From assembly GCA_029721515.1 (NCBI GenBank), contig CM056562.1, forward strand, positions 16,313,335-16,377,334: 64,000 nt of DNA, given 5' to 3'. Of this stretch, positions 1 to 15,100 are shown piece after piece. The stretch comes from Synanceia verrucosa (Eukaryota > Chordata > Actinopteri > Perciformes > Synanceiidae). Every line of letters starts with the position of its first letter. Position 1 is the first letter of the stretch. The notes under the pieces were generated by a model. The model saw nothing but the letters and a program-made list of their open reading frames with translations. It had not been told where the DNA came from and did not search any database. Position numbers and translations under genes: made by a program.

Positions 1-172
1 ACACACTGATGGCTGCTTTCCTTTGCCGTCTGTCACTATCAAGTCCTAATCCACCAGACTGATCAGGGACTAATCCCCGCCTCCTGCTTGTCATCTGCTG
101 GATGAAATCCCTCCACCAAGAACGACAGATCCAATTGGGCTGAAATGCTGTTACAAAAAGTTAGATACCTAC

Positions 173-3100
173 CAAACTTTCTCTTGCCGCCGTCAAGTAC
201 TTGAATCCTCTCGAGTTCAGCCAGACAGGGTGGCTCTTAAAAAGGACAGAAAATAATTTTTTTAACAAGTGATCAAAGCACACTTCTAGTTCTTGGCATT
301 ATTAGACAGAGAACAGAGGTAATGACACCCTAAAATCTGACAAAAACAATCAACAGTCAAACTGATCAATGTTTTCTAATCACCTCTTGCAATTTTAAAA
401 ACAATTCCCAGCATGTTCCTTCCAAATAGTGATATGAGTTTGGGACCTGGACCTTTGTTTGTGATTTTTGTCTCTGCTGCTGTGGCGGGTGAATTTCCCC
501 AATGGGGGATAAATGAAAAACTATTCTATTCTATCTAGTTTCTACTGAGCTGGCTGGCAGACAGACTCAGTCTCTGAGAGCTGAGGGAAAACTGAGGCTG
601 TCAACAAGCAGCAGGAATGTTTTTTGCTCCTTGTGGTGACGTTTTACTTCACAGGGGAAAAGGGGGATGAGTAGGAAGACAAATAGTGATGGACCAGCAC
701 ACGACACAGAGGTGGCTACACCTGAGGTTAACTGGAATGTCAACACAGAGGCACGTGACTGTGTTTATGCTTGTGGACACACACACACAGACCCAGGATA
801 CTCACTCTCTCTCCAGAAACAGAGGCACCACTCAGCAGTGGAGACCTTGCCGTCCCTGTAGGAATCACATGAGTTGAAGAAGGGCCGGATGCAGACCTCG
901 TACTTGTCCAGGTTGATGGCGGCCAGCTCAGCCTGGTCCAGGTACAGGTCACCATTGGTGTCCAGCTTGGAAAACATCCAGCCTATGGAGTCCTTACAGC
1001 TGGCCACCAGGCTCCTGTCCAACACTGCAAGACAGACAAATTATCATTATTCATTTTATCTGGGGGCAGCTGCATGAAATGGAAAATGAAACCATGCCAG
1101 TGTGCTCAGAATCATCCATTGCAAATCCACTCTATCATATTCTTAAAGGTGCTAAACACTAGATTGGGAGCATTTCTACTGGCTCTGCACGGCTCTCAAC
1201 ATGGCGACGGCTGGGCTGGCGGCTTGATTTACCAGTGAAGACAACACTGTTGACAGCGATAATAGTGTCAAACAGAGGGAAACCTGAGGGTGGGGAGCAT
1301 TAAAAGCTGTAAATCACCGGCAGCTAACCACGGGGCTCACATGCACTAAAAAGGCACGTAATGCCAGTCTGGCTATGTCAACAAAGCATGGAGAAGTTCA
1401 GATTACAACGCATACAGAGGAAGAGTGACTTCATTTGCTGTTCAGATAGACATTACCCCTCTTTATCTTTACATAAAAGGCTTTGCAGCCTTAACAATAC
1501 TCTGGATATTGCACAGACCATCTTTAAATATATAACTGGTTCCAACTACAGTATGAAACCTGCATTAGAACTTATCATTATCAACCTAATACAACAATTC
1601 CCAAATTCCCACTTTACAGCCTATTTATGACTTTGCTCTCATCAACTTGTGGCCAACAGGTTCCCGAGGCTCCCTTACTGTTACTTTGAAGCACAGCACG
1701 CCCCTGTATATGATGCAATGGTACTTTGATCCATCTGCCCAAAAGTGTTAAGCTTCCAGCCCTGCAACTGTTTTCAAATGTGTTTGATACCTGGCAAGAT
1801 CGAGATCTATCCAGTGAGAGCTGCGGAAAACATGAAGGTGGAAGCAGCACCAGCAAAACTGTGAAGCTGAAGTTGTGAGGATTTCATTTTCCCTTTCCCT
1901 AGTCTACCGCCTGTATTAGAACACACTGTTAATGCACTTTGGATTGACTAATCAGTAACCTGATGTGGTGCTGGCTGTCTTGGTTCTGGACCCAGTCTTG
2001 CTATCGTTGTTCTGCTTCACATTGCTCTGCAATAGCTGGAACCAGTCTCTCAGACGCTCCCCGAGATCAGCCAGATCCTGTCCGGTACAGCTCTCTGTGG
2101 AGGCCAGAGGGACAGCAAAAATGTCATTAAGATGTTTGTTGTGAGACAGAGATATACAATAAAACAGATGGAAAGCCTTGTAGTAATTCACATCACATAT
2201 ATGTGTTTACTGAGCATTTGATCTTACCATGTTTGCTGTCCATGGATGTTGGGGCGGAAGTTGGACAAGGACACAGACCTGAACATTTCAGGGTGAGATC
2301 CTTCCCTGTAAGACACGCTTGCTGCTCCAGTTTGCACTGCAACACACACAAACACACACATTAACACGTCCGCACATTTGCAATATTGACAAGAGGACAC
2401 AAAGGTGAAGTAAAATGAGTTATTGCCGCAACACAGATCAAATATTCATGAGATGACTGACTGTACGCCTTAATTCAAAACTGAGACTCGCTCCCCAGTG
2501 CGCTTTCCGACCTCTGATTGCACACAAGGTCAGGAAAAGTGATCCAAGAGACAAAGCGCAAATCAATAAACACATGGGATTCTGTCACCACAAGCCACCA
2601 ATTGGTCCTCCTGAGGCTATATATCATAGCTGAGTCCTTTGGTCCCCTGAGCGTCTCCTCACACTGCTCTGCTCTGAAGGTGTATGTCACTATTTACCCC
2701 TCAGCGTTTAGTTCATTGTCTTAGTGTGTATGTAACACAAAGTCAACACTGCGAGCCACCTGGCAGGGTGCTATACAGTGGGTTTATCAGCATGTGTTGA
2801 CTGGTCATTTATAAGTCTGTAGTTTGTGGTGCTGTTTAATTCCAATCTGTTATACTGAGAGCTGTTACTGCTACTCACTCTCACCTCAATGGTATAAATG
2901 TGTAGGACATAATATAACACCTCTCAGTGTGATTCTACTACAGCGTCCAAAATGACCATAAAGATAAATCAACACTTCTGTAAAACTGCAGAGAGCACCT
3001 CTGCAGTGTTGTACCTAATCAACTGAATGTATATAGCACAGGACTGAATACAATTCTGCAAATATTAACCTTCAACTAATTCAGTTTATTTTGAATTGCA

Positions 3101-6100
3101 ATTAGTGTGGACTCATTAGACTGGCCAGCCGAATTTAGTAAAATTATACAGTTTTATCACATAATCAGGATATGTATCGGTAAGCTGATATTTTTTTGCC
3201 AGTGCTGTTGGTGTGGGTTTGCTTCAGCGTACCTTTGAGGCGTAGTTGCGTCCGTCTGATCCGCACACAGGCCCAGTGGAGGAGATGGGACAAGGCTGGC
3301 AATTTCCATCAGGAGACCTGAGAGAGGGCTGCTTCAGTCTGCAGGACAGAGGACACTAAGACACTTCAGCCTCACTACGTCAAGCTGAGACAGCAAGCAC
3401 TGTGCTAATTCAGACATACAGACACAGCAGCACCAACCTGAAGCATGAATCAAACTGCCCTCCTCCGTATTGTCTGAATGCATTAGCTTATCATTAAACA
3501 GCAGGCAGTCAACCCACCTCTATTATGACCACATCCCAGACCAGAACCAGCAGCTGAACCTGCTACTGTGGGCCTCATGTTAGTGTGTATCAACAGAGAA
3601 CATTTTTTGTATGTGTTTTGGGATTGTTGCCCAGGGCGACACACTCACCGATGTTCAAGTTTCTTGCGGTTGACGCACACAGCTCTCTGGTAGCCCTGGG
3701 CGATACACACCTTGTGTCGGCTACACTTAACCTTTTGACAGGGGTCCTTGGTGGTGTCTACGTCTGAGGGGGATAGAAAATGAGATGTATACTGTAGTGT
3801 CAATACTGCATTTTCTATCTGTCACTGCCTCTTCACTCCCAGTGTCAAATACCGAATCTCTCCTCTCAGTTTGCTCCGTATAACTCTAGTCTACATTACT
3901 AGAGCAGTGCAGAGCTGTTGGTCTCACTCTGACCAACATGTATCTTGAGGCATTTTGTGCTTTAATCATGGGTAGAAAAAACATATTTCTGAACACACAA
4001 AAAATGAAAAGACGTTGATGAGGGAGATCAGTTTGCTTCTGTTGCAGCTCGCAGTTCCTGTAAAATTGTCTTTATAACCCAGAACTAGTCTCAAGACAAT
4101 CTTATTCCACTTAATACATAAAAAGTTGATTAGCCCTGGAGCAAAGTGCAGTATCCGTACCTCCCTGACAGATTTCTTCTTAGCACTTATTTATTTAAAT
4201 ATGATTTGAATATTTTACTTTCGCTGACTTGCTATGAGGAAGACATTTTACCATGTAGGCTAAAGCCTGCATGGCTAGTGTGCTCTGCTCCGTCCATCCA
4301 TCACCCTCTCTGCTGGCAGCTAATGCTGCACTGTGTGTCAACACCCCACACACACTCATATGTCACAGCTGTCTGTTCCCAACAGGCGTCCTGGAGTCCG
4401 ACCTGGATGTCGCACTCTATTCTCTTCACACCCCCCCACCTTTATTCACCTACACTATCCATCAGTACAGCACAGTGGAATACAGACTACTCACAGACTG
4501 CTGCTGCAGTCCTCTCTACATGGCGGAGGTGCTTGTATTCACCCCCTCCTCTTACTGTATCCTGTTTTATGACAATATTGTAATTTTGCAGACAGGCTTT
4601 GGATCTCCTCTTGTGTCCTTCTCAGTGGCTGAATAGCTTACATTAACACTGCCAACATCACAGGATTATTGAAGCGAACCGACAGATATTTGAGAAGCAA
4701 ATCCAAAACAATACGCCCCCCTGTCATGGCAGAGCTGGTTGTATAACTGACTGACGGACTGCTCTGACTGCGAAACAGTGATGCTCGGAGACTCAGACTC
4801 CTCATCTATTTAGACTGTCAGAAGAGAAGCCCCCCCAGCTCCCAGCTCCTGTCTAATTCACACAAGTGCATTAGCAGCCAATTAAACCCTTACGATACTT
4901 CCTGACACAAAGGAGGACAAGGAGATTAAGGAACTAATGGGGATATAGCACAGTGGGCAGGGTGGCAAGTACACCATAAGTACACATTTGCATTTAGCAA
5001 TCCATCCAATGATGACTTAAACAATACTTGAGCAAATTTAAATAAAGAAGCAGCACAGAGCAGATAATCCTGCCTTCTAATAGCAAAACATTTGTAAATA
5101 AATCTTGTCGGCAGTGAGCGGCTACAATGCTGGCACAGCGTCGTGTTGTGAGTACAGAAGCATAAGGTGGCTGCCTGAGCCTCATGTTAACATAACAGGC
5201 TTCCACGGATTAAAGCAGTGCCTGAGATGATGACGTTTCCATGGCAACAGGCTCTCCGTGGTCCGGGAATCATTTCTGGGTTGACTGTGATTTGCAGCTC
5301 AATCTGGTGTTTCTGAGAACTCTCTCTCTCTCTCTCTCTGTATTTCTGAAACCCCCCGCTGTGCAATCATGTCTATCAATCTCCCTTCTTTTCGCATTCC
5401 TTTGTCTCCGCAAATCACGTCTTCACCGGTGTATTCATGTTCTACCTGCTTGTTTATTATTTCCACCATCACATCCACTCTATCTCTTTACCGTCTTCCG
5501 TTATTACTTTTGGAAAGTCTCTTCTTCGGTCTTACGCTAAACCCTGCAGCAGTAAACCTCTTCTAATTAGGCTCGCCGGGCTTCAGTCTAATACAATCCA
5601 GATTTGCATGAGGTTTATCGCTGCAGATTGAGGATAACAGAAGCGGAGCTCAGGCCACATCCTCATCATCAACCGTCTTATCTCCTATTTACACACTCAG
5701 TCTCATCAGTGCTATCTTGTCTTCTAGGTAGCAGTGAAGTCAGGCTTTGTCTCTGGAGAGTCTGTTCAGTCCAGTTTATGAAAAAAAGCCTTGAATTCCC
5801 ACAGTGACAGAAATAAATAGCAAGTCAAAAAAAAGGGAATTAGGGTCTATACATAAACCTGCATTAATGCATTTTTGGGGTACTGTGTAACAAGCTGAAA
5901 ACACAATAATGGTATTTTCACCTGTGACAAAGAATATTTAAATATGGAGCAGACTCAGAGCTTTGCTAGCATTTATTTTGAACCGTGTTTCTGTAAACTC
6001 AATCAATGTAAGTCCAGTATTTACTCTTCTTTTAGTACCATCTCCACTGAGACTCCTGAGGTGAATCCCTGGCTCCACTATGATCACCAGCTCACTGCTA

Positions 6101-9100
6101 ACTTTAGCATACAGTGGGCTCGATAAAAAAAGCAGCCTGCAAAGTGAATAAGCGTATTCCCCAAAATACAAAATTACTACATTTTAAACACTTTAAATAT
6201 CAGGCGTATAGTTGTTGGGCACTTTTCAAAGCAGGCCAATGCCATGATATGATTGACCGTTTTGTGTTTAAGTGAAGGGACTTCAAGAAAGGTCAATTAA
6301 ATGTGAAGGATTATTTATTAGAGGATGCTGAATAGATGATGTGAGGCATGTCTTTAAAGGATTGGTTTTTAAATGCTCAGGAGTGTCTGATGCCTCTGCT
6401 GCCTTGTATGTGGGGTATTGAATCGTGTGAAGGGCAACAGTTGACCTCGGAGGATTGTAGTGGCAGCTTCTGGAGTCCAGACACAACATGTACAAAGAGC
6501 TGGGCAGACTGCCTGGAGAGAGAAGAGCCCGATTTGATGAATATCATGGAGTAAAAAGGTGTCTTACATGAAATACATAAAATAAAAGAGTTGAAGACAA
6601 TTTGTGTGTGAGCTTCAAGCAACAGTATCTACCAACAGCCTCGAGAGGTATCAAACTCCAGACCTTGTGGAGTGTGGACTCAGCATGTTTTTCATCGCTT
6701 TAGTGTCTGCCATTGATCTGAAAACACTGATTCACCAAATAGTGCCACTTCACCTTTCACCTGGCCTCTCTGACTGAGATTAGCTTGTGGAAATCCAAGG
6801 TACACTTGAAAACAAATGTCTAAAAATTAAAAATCCCATCACGACAGCAGTGTTGTTTGTACGTTTGGGTGTGCGTATATACAGTTGTTTGTTCTTACAA
6901 GTCCAAATTACAACCGCTCTCCTGCATTGTTTGCTGCCTTAAAGAGCGAGGTGATTCAATCAGTTGCTGGACTGATGATTGATTTGCAGAAGTGACTGTA
7001 GAAATCGACTATAAATTACCCAGACCCATCCCTCCCTCTGCACAGTGTCGGCTCAGGAGGAATCAGCCAATATTGTATGGCCTGAATGCAAATTTCCACC
7101 TCAGTCTGGCTGTTGCCATTGGCTGTCTGCAAGCTGGGAGTGCTGACAGTTCAAAAGCCACGTCCTCCAGTGTGCAGTGGTGCAGAAGTGTGGGCTGTCT
7201 GGCCGAAAAATGAGGACTCCAGACTCTCTGGAGTGAAGACATCACTCTGATTTAGTGATGTTGCAGAGGGACAAATCTCATCTTTGCTCCTTTGCTTCAT
7301 TAGGCCACTCATATAAGGGAAGGAGGATCAATGGGGGGGGGAAGGTACACCCATGTCAACACGAGAGAAAGGGAAATAGATAGATGAAGGTTTTCACACT
7401 GTTTGAAATGTGCTATTCATCTGACAACCTAAGGCAAGCATAAAAAAGCTTTGCTGGAGTGTTATAAAAGCTGACACACACAGTCGATTGAACACTTACA
7501 TTATAGCGATGCCACTTGAAGTTGATCTACAGTTATGTCAGCCAGGCTGATATTATTTCAACTTTATTGCCACGTGGGATTACCGATACAAGACACTTCT
7601 ACAGTTTTTTAAAAAAGATATCTATTCATGTAAATGTCTAGCTCTGTAACGATGGGTAGGCTGGGCGGTTGTTGTTTTTCTTTGTGTGTTTTTTTTCTTA
7701 CTATACATGGACAGGATTATTGCTCTCAACCTACTGTCAACGTTATATTACTGTATTATTTATCTGGGACAAAAACACCAATAAAAATATCTTTGAGAAA
7801 AAAAGATGTCTGAAATATTTTCACATGGCAGCTATGGTTTCACCAAACTTAGGGAATGTTATGGCAATCAGTAACAAGATGCAGAATTGTCCAATTCTAA
7901 ACATAAATGAAGATGGAGAATATGAAGAATATGAAGATGCAGTCAATATAGTCTCTGTTCTTCAGTGAAATTCAGTTATATTTAACAGACTTTTAGCCAC
8001 AGCATGTCCAACGCTACTCCAGAAATATTAAAACAAGCTGGCTACAATTTATAGTGGATCTTTCCAGAAACACCCTTGTGGGGAATTCAGTTTCAGTGTG
8101 TCATGTTTTTGTGTGATTTTGCAGCCTAATGGCCTCTTTGTCTTCTTCCCTTTGAACAAACAGCTCCTTTTTCACATACTGTCCTTCATTTTTCCAGTCC
8201 TTGCCATTTTCACTCTCCTCTCCAGTCTGCAATTTCCTCATCACCAAATTGACCCAGACTTGGCAGGAATAATGTTGATGTCAGTCACTTTACACTAAAT
8301 CAAGGCATATTAGCCCCCACCTCTGCCTCACTCTCTTCTTGTGCTTTTACTTCCCTCTCTAGCCTTTCATTGGACGCCATAATTAGTCCTTCATTAAACC
8401 CTTGGAAATTGCGCTAATGGACTCTGCCATTCAACAGACTTCATTTAAGCTGCAAATCAAGCGATAACGGCCAGGGACACGACTCGGTCATGACTTCATC
8501 TTGCAGAGGCTCAATTAAGGCCGGAGTCTCAGCAGGAGGAGATTTCAGACCGTCTGCCACGACGCTTCTGCGAAAGAGAAAAAAAGGAGGACGCAGAAAG
8601 GAAGTGGTGATGGGCTTAAGACGAGCCAATGTTTAGCATCTCCTGGGGGAGAGCCACATCGGGGCCACTCAAGCAGAGAAAACAGACCGCTAACATCTTC
8701 AACCTTTTTTTTCCCAGAGAAAGCACTACAAGTGTGGAGCGTGAGCGGATGACACAAGAGCATATACGCTACGCTGCCTAACACGATGAACCACCGACAG
8801 TCTGAGAAGCATCGCAGTTCAAACACAGGCCACAGTCTCTGTCTCCATGCTGCAGTGTAGGCTAATGACATCCAGTTTCAATAAATCATGTGGCTTTGCT
8901 TTCACTGATTCAGCATGCAGCCCGAGCACTTACACCACTTTTTTTTATTTTGGCCTATATGTATGGAATTATTAAAATGCTTTTATCTTTGGCTGTTAAG
9001 CTTTGCATTATCTTTAATAAACATATTTCATAAGATAACAGACATTTATGTATTAACGGCAGCCGATCCCCGTGTTATAGAGTGAGCATTAACAGTGTTG

Positions 9101-12100
9101 CCATAATGGTGCTATCATCAAGACCTGTTCTTATTGTCTGTTTAATGCGTTTTGCTCCCATAGAAGAAATACATTCCTGATGAACGAGGTGAAACCTTGG
9201 AGTCAGCTGTCAGGCAGCCAAGATAAAACACAACTTCATAATGGTGAGCTCAGAAAAAGAGTCTGGCAACTGCCTGACAAACAGGGAGTGTGTGAGTCAG
9301 TGAAGGCTTTCATTTTTCATTTACTTATCTTTAGACCAGTAGTGTCTCCAACAGTTTTTTCTTCATCAAGGTCATTGTATACAAAAATATGAAACTAGAT
9401 TAACAACCTAAAACAACATTTAATTTAGCAAAGAATAGTTTTTTTCAATATTGTTAAAATAAATGATTATTTTTTTTTATTTTTTCATTCATGATCTGGT
9501 AACCACTGCTTATCCTGTATTGGCTGTTTGGTGATCTTATGTTATGTTACATACATACAATATGTACCTATACTAAACTAGCAAAAATCAACAAATTATA
9601 TTTATGTTGAATGACATCACACAGTGAGAAAGAGGTGAGACACTTACTGTCGTTAGAACCTTGGTTTTCATCCCAGGTACGAACATAATCATCCTGCAGA
9701 AACATGAAGAAAACAATCATGTATTAGCAGCAAGGCCTGAGCGTACAGTGTTGCTGATAGCATATCAACACTCATAACGGAGAAGTGAAAGTAGTTTACA
9801 TTATCCTCTCACACTGAATGTGTACATTAGTCTTGCAGTATGATAATTAGCCAAGTGAGTCACATCAGAGACAGATGGGTATGTACTGTGGATGTACATC
9901 TGTATGGAAATGAGCCCCACAAATCTGCACCTGATGCCTACATGTGAGAGACATATGGCTTTCAGTCTTTTTAAAGTGCTCTGCCTTAATTAGAACATTA
10001 ATCGTTCTAATTAAAACAGGCAAGTTGAAGGGAATTTAAAATTAAAAAAAGAGTGAGAAGATGGATGGAGACGCAGAGATAAAGACACAAAAAGATGAGG
10101 AAATGAGTCATGAATGAAAAAAGACAGTAACAAAGGCAGCTGGAGTAGGAGAAAACTGACCTCTACCTCCTGGTGAAATGACAGCCAAAAGGAGAGAAAA
10201 GAGTCCATATTAGTGGAGAAGAAAAACATAATTAAAGACACAGGGTATTAAGCTGCATTCAGTGACACTGAAATGCCCCAGAAATATGTTCTTATGCTGT
10301 GTATTTCAAAGCCCTTCTTACAACATTCATAATATAATACAATCAAAGTGAAAAACTTTTAACACACAAAACCTTTATCAGATGTGAATGATGGTGGAAC
10401 CTGAAGGACATTCAGCAGTCATGTACAAATGTAAAGCTTTTCTGACCATATTGTTGTGAAAATGAAACAATTATCACCAATCATTTCAATATATTTATAT
10501 TCCCCCGCCTCCTTCCTTAGAGATGACTTACTCATCACCGTAAACATTTACTGTGCTGGAGCCGTGTGCCAAATAGCTCGCTGGAAGGCGGTAAATCCTG
10601 ACACAACACGTGAAATAAGCAGCCCTCGTGAAAGCTGGGACACTTCTTCTTTTGACCCTCGCAGTTTCATTTCACGGAGGTAAATATTTTCATTCCTGGC
10701 AAGGACTCCACTCAAGGGTTGAAATCTACCAGCCTGTGCTTCTGTTGCTCTGCTCATCCTCTACTTGCTGCAGCGCCGAGCTCATTTCCTCCTGCTCAAC
10801 GACAAGAAAAATCACTTCCAGTGAACTGGCCGGCCTCTGGATTTTAACTCAACACTCCAATTGAGCTTCATGAATGATTGGCACTTGTGTAGTTTAACTT
10901 TGTTGGGGCCTGATGGAGTCACATATTAGCAGGATAAGACCTCAATTTTATGACCTGACTATTAATCTGACGCCTCCCATGTCGCCTTTATTGATGCTTC
11001 AGCTCCTGCATTATTTAGCAGCTTTCCTTTCTGTGTTTGCGTTTCTGCCAGGAGTGATGAGGGAAGTGCCCTGCTGCCCTGACAGGACTGGGAAATCAAT
11101 GATTTCAAGCTGCAGAAAACGTCTTTGGGGAAAATAAATTCTCCTGAGTGTACAATGAAAGAGAGCAGGGGAGCACGGTGACAAGTTTAGTGCTCGGCAG
11201 AGAAGTTATATTACTCGAAAATATGACTCACAGAGCAGAATTCGGATGAAACGACTGCTGTTTTTTTTTGTTGCACAGAAGTGATTAGAGGATGGAAGCT
11301 GAGAGCTGAAAACACTGTGTATCTAGGATCTACCTGATAACATCAGAAAGATCTGCCCTTGTTAAACGGAGCAGGGAAGCTTAGCCTCCACATCAAACCC
11401 GGCACACTGTTCATCCTGCTGCCTGATATCCACAATACTGATTGACAGATCACAATCCCTTACATCTGTCGGACAACAACCAGCCTGTCCACTGTGAAAT
11501 TGGGTTCAGCTGAAGTGGAACTGCACTGTGTCACTTAAGAAAGTCCCTTAAAAAAGTGACAGATTTTGTGCTTGTGTGATTTGAAAAGGAAGAACAAACA
11601 GGAAACTGGTTGAAACAAATGTGTGGCTCTACCTGACAGGTGTTTCCAGGTAAACGTCAGCTGTCAGATGTACTGTGTGTTCGCTGTGACAACCAAATGC
11701 ATCACACCCTCATCATCAGTAACAAAAGGACACAGCAATAACACTCTCATGTGGAGAAAGAGCTGCCGGATGAAGGCATACTTGACCTTTTCTTACTATT
11801 AGCGTCATTATATCAGTGGATTCAACAAATGCACGTGAAACAGCATGGAGCTCCACAGTGTGCACTAGATAAAGCACTAGGTGTCATGAATATCGACCCA
11901 CACAGTCTCCAGTTTTCGTGTTTCCAAACCTTTTAATAAGTGTGGTGAAAAATCTCAACTACGTCACGTCTCCTTAACACCTGTGTGTTCATGCTGGACG
12001 GCGAGGGTTTGCTGAGCCACAGATTCCCTTTGCAGAAATGAGACAGAGTGGCACTCTACACTATAATCTCCCTTCAGACTTCACCAAAGGCCGGGCTTCA

Positions 12101-15100
12101 TGCCAAACACTTCTACTGTCCTTTCCCCTTTTAACTCTGCCTGCGGCGAAATGTCCTTAAGAAAATGCAGGGGATGACCATGACCTAATTTCAGATTAAA
12201 ATCCTGAAGAAAGCATTATATATCTCTTTTTTGGACTGGTGTTTTATTTCACATCAATGAAAATCTTGTGAGATTGAAATGACTGGAATTTCCTCTCGTT
12301 GTTTAACTCCAAAATTTGATGAAACAGCGGTAAAATAAAATGTCACTGCCCCCTGGTTATCTACATACATCACTTCCACCCACCTATAGAGATTCACATA
12401 AAGACCCCGCCGCTGTTCACGCAATCATCTCTGCTTTGGTTTAGAGATCACATGAGATACGCCTGAGATGAAACAAAAACTCTCCTCAACATTATTCTCA
12501 TCCTATATGCTCTCCTCTTATCTTCATGCACACTGGGCCGCAGGGCACGAGAGGCAAGCCGGCTCATTCGTGTATTTCTGCAGAGCATCCAACACTGGGA
12601 GTGTGGTCTGACTCCTCTGTAGGATGAAGGACGAGCTGGGAGGACTGGGTGAGGAAAAGGTGAAGCGAGAGTTAACGCCTTTGGGAAATGGATCAACGGG
12701 CAAATTAAGGGTGGGGAGGAAGCAATGATGTCGAACAGTGGCTCCCACCATGATGAGCTGCAGCATGCAGCACCGACACAGACGTTACTAACTCTGTTTC
12801 TGGACACTTATCCACTACTGTTAGTCCCACAAGCTAATGTAAAGAAACTGCTGCTGGTCTATGTCACCCAAACGCTTCACAGCCTACAGATGAGCCATTA
12901 GCATCAGTTTTAGTTCCTCACAATAAGGAAGGGTATGTTGGTATCATAATCTACTGAATCTATTTCTCTTCCATTAATTTACCTAGCTCTCTTTTCCTTC
13001 AGGCTTCCTGTGATTTCTGTGATTTTTTTTTCAGTTTCCACAGGTGAGCAGCACTGACTGATACCTGCGCCGATGAATCGATCTAAAAAGGCAAAACTAA
13101 AGTCAGGACCCTTGTGACTTGTTTGACTACAAATCAAGCTAAAAAGGGCTGTTTAACTACTTACACCCTCCCTTGTTTATGCCTAACTTAGCTCTCAGCA
13201 GCATTTCTTTATTAAACTAAGTAACTTTAAGTTGAATTGCCTTAATGGATCATTTTCATTCAACTTTATTAGGAACTAACGTGTTAACGCACAAAACAAA
13301 TTATGCTTCTGTTTTCTGTTTCCCCTTTTTATCTTTTTCAAATTATCTTCACAATTGTAATGTGACGTCACTGACACTTGTATAAAGTTTTCTCTGCTGA
13401 CGATCTAGTGAAAATTACAAACTTGGATTCATTATTACAGAACATACTTTGTTTCCAACAATCACTTTGTTTTTAATGCCACGGCACAAATAGAAAACAC
13501 AACACAGAGAGGGATTGTGGGCAGGAAAGTTTGTTTATGGTCAGAAATTAAAATGAAAACTGAGCAGATGCAGATAAAGGTGACACAATAGATGCATCAG
13601 TTTGCAATAAAAACGCTATTACAACCCAGAGTGTTAGCCCTTTCTTGTGCTTCAGTTTTCAGATTTCTATCAAACACGGATAGCCATACTGTCTGCATTT
13701 CAATCCTCTTTCATACCAAAGGTGTTGGATCAAATTTGATCATTTTTGTCTGCACTTTAAAGGCAACACTTAAATACTGTAAATATTGTACTATATTACG
13801 TAATAGTAATAATTCCCTGCCCCATTTGAGAAACGCTCTTCATACAAGTGGAGATGAGTGACATCAGAAATACTGTGACAGCAAAGGATGGGGAAAAGGT
13901 CAACCACAAAAGCTGAACTCAATTATGTGAACGGTGAATTGCTTTTTCCATCTCACTGGATACATATTCAAAACATTAAAAAAAAAGATGTGCTGTCTCA
14001 CTGAATTTGACAGGAACTTTGATAAGGTTCTTAAACTTTATTGAGTTATTGTTTTGCAATAGGTGACACACACACACACACACACAGTTATGGCTTTAAA
14101 ACCATACTTCGTCCACTGCACACTCATGGTAGCCCTGTGCTTCCTATCTATAAATAAAATCAGCCCTGGTGCCTTCCAGGGCCCTGCAGAGAATAAAAAA
14201 ACAGTCTACAACTAACAGGAGAATCTGGTACAAACAGCGAGAACCTTCACACTTCACAAAACCCTGAGCTCAAGTGAAAAACAGACATGGGCAGCAATGG
14301 AAAATCAATGAAGTTGCCTTGGTAAGGGCTGCAAGAAGGATAAGAATCAGCTAATGATTTGAGACAGAGGAGTCAAACACAATGTATTCGAATAAGAGAG
14401 TCACAACCAGAGGAGCAGCAACAAAGGACTAAAACCTACAGCAGCTCACACAGTAGTACTCCGATATAATTTAAATATATTCACATGAATTATGTTCTGT
14501 TTTTGTATAATTTGTAAAAAAAATACATATATTCTGAACGTGGGCAGATTTACTGTCCTGAATTTCATGGTGACATTTGAAACAAGATTTCAGACAGACG
14601 CGAATAAAAGCAGGCTTCTCCTTTCTGTATGGTGACCACTGATTTCGCTCAGTCACTAATAAATTTACTACTCTCCGAGTTAGTTTGGCTGCATATTTCA
14701 AGCTGACTTGATTTAAAACCAGAACCATGTAAAAGATGAATAGTGTACATTTAATGTCATGATATATGGCCGTTCAATTATTCTCATCGTCAAAATGTAT
14801 TTTTTAGGATACACCTCTTAAGAAAAATTGTCTCCTGGGATTTGTGGTTTTGGAAATTATTTTTTACAAACATCTCCCTTCCAAACACTGTGGATTTCTA
14901 TGTGTGTGTACATCTGTACACATCTGCATGTTTGACACAGTTAACACACACTCTGGCTAAACAAACCCACCACCGTCAGGTGCTAAAACATCTTGACTTG
15001 GTCTGGCTCAAGCCCAACGGTAATAACACTTACTGCAGGGCCACTTAGAGTTACTGTTACTTTTAAAAGAATGAAAAAGATGGGATTTATTAAACCTGCC

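Noticed and set aside
4146..4636. 145- and 121-residue plus frames in the spock2 intron
   Set aside because: Overlapping frames in different phases, no exon boundaries, low-complexity composition and no known domain.
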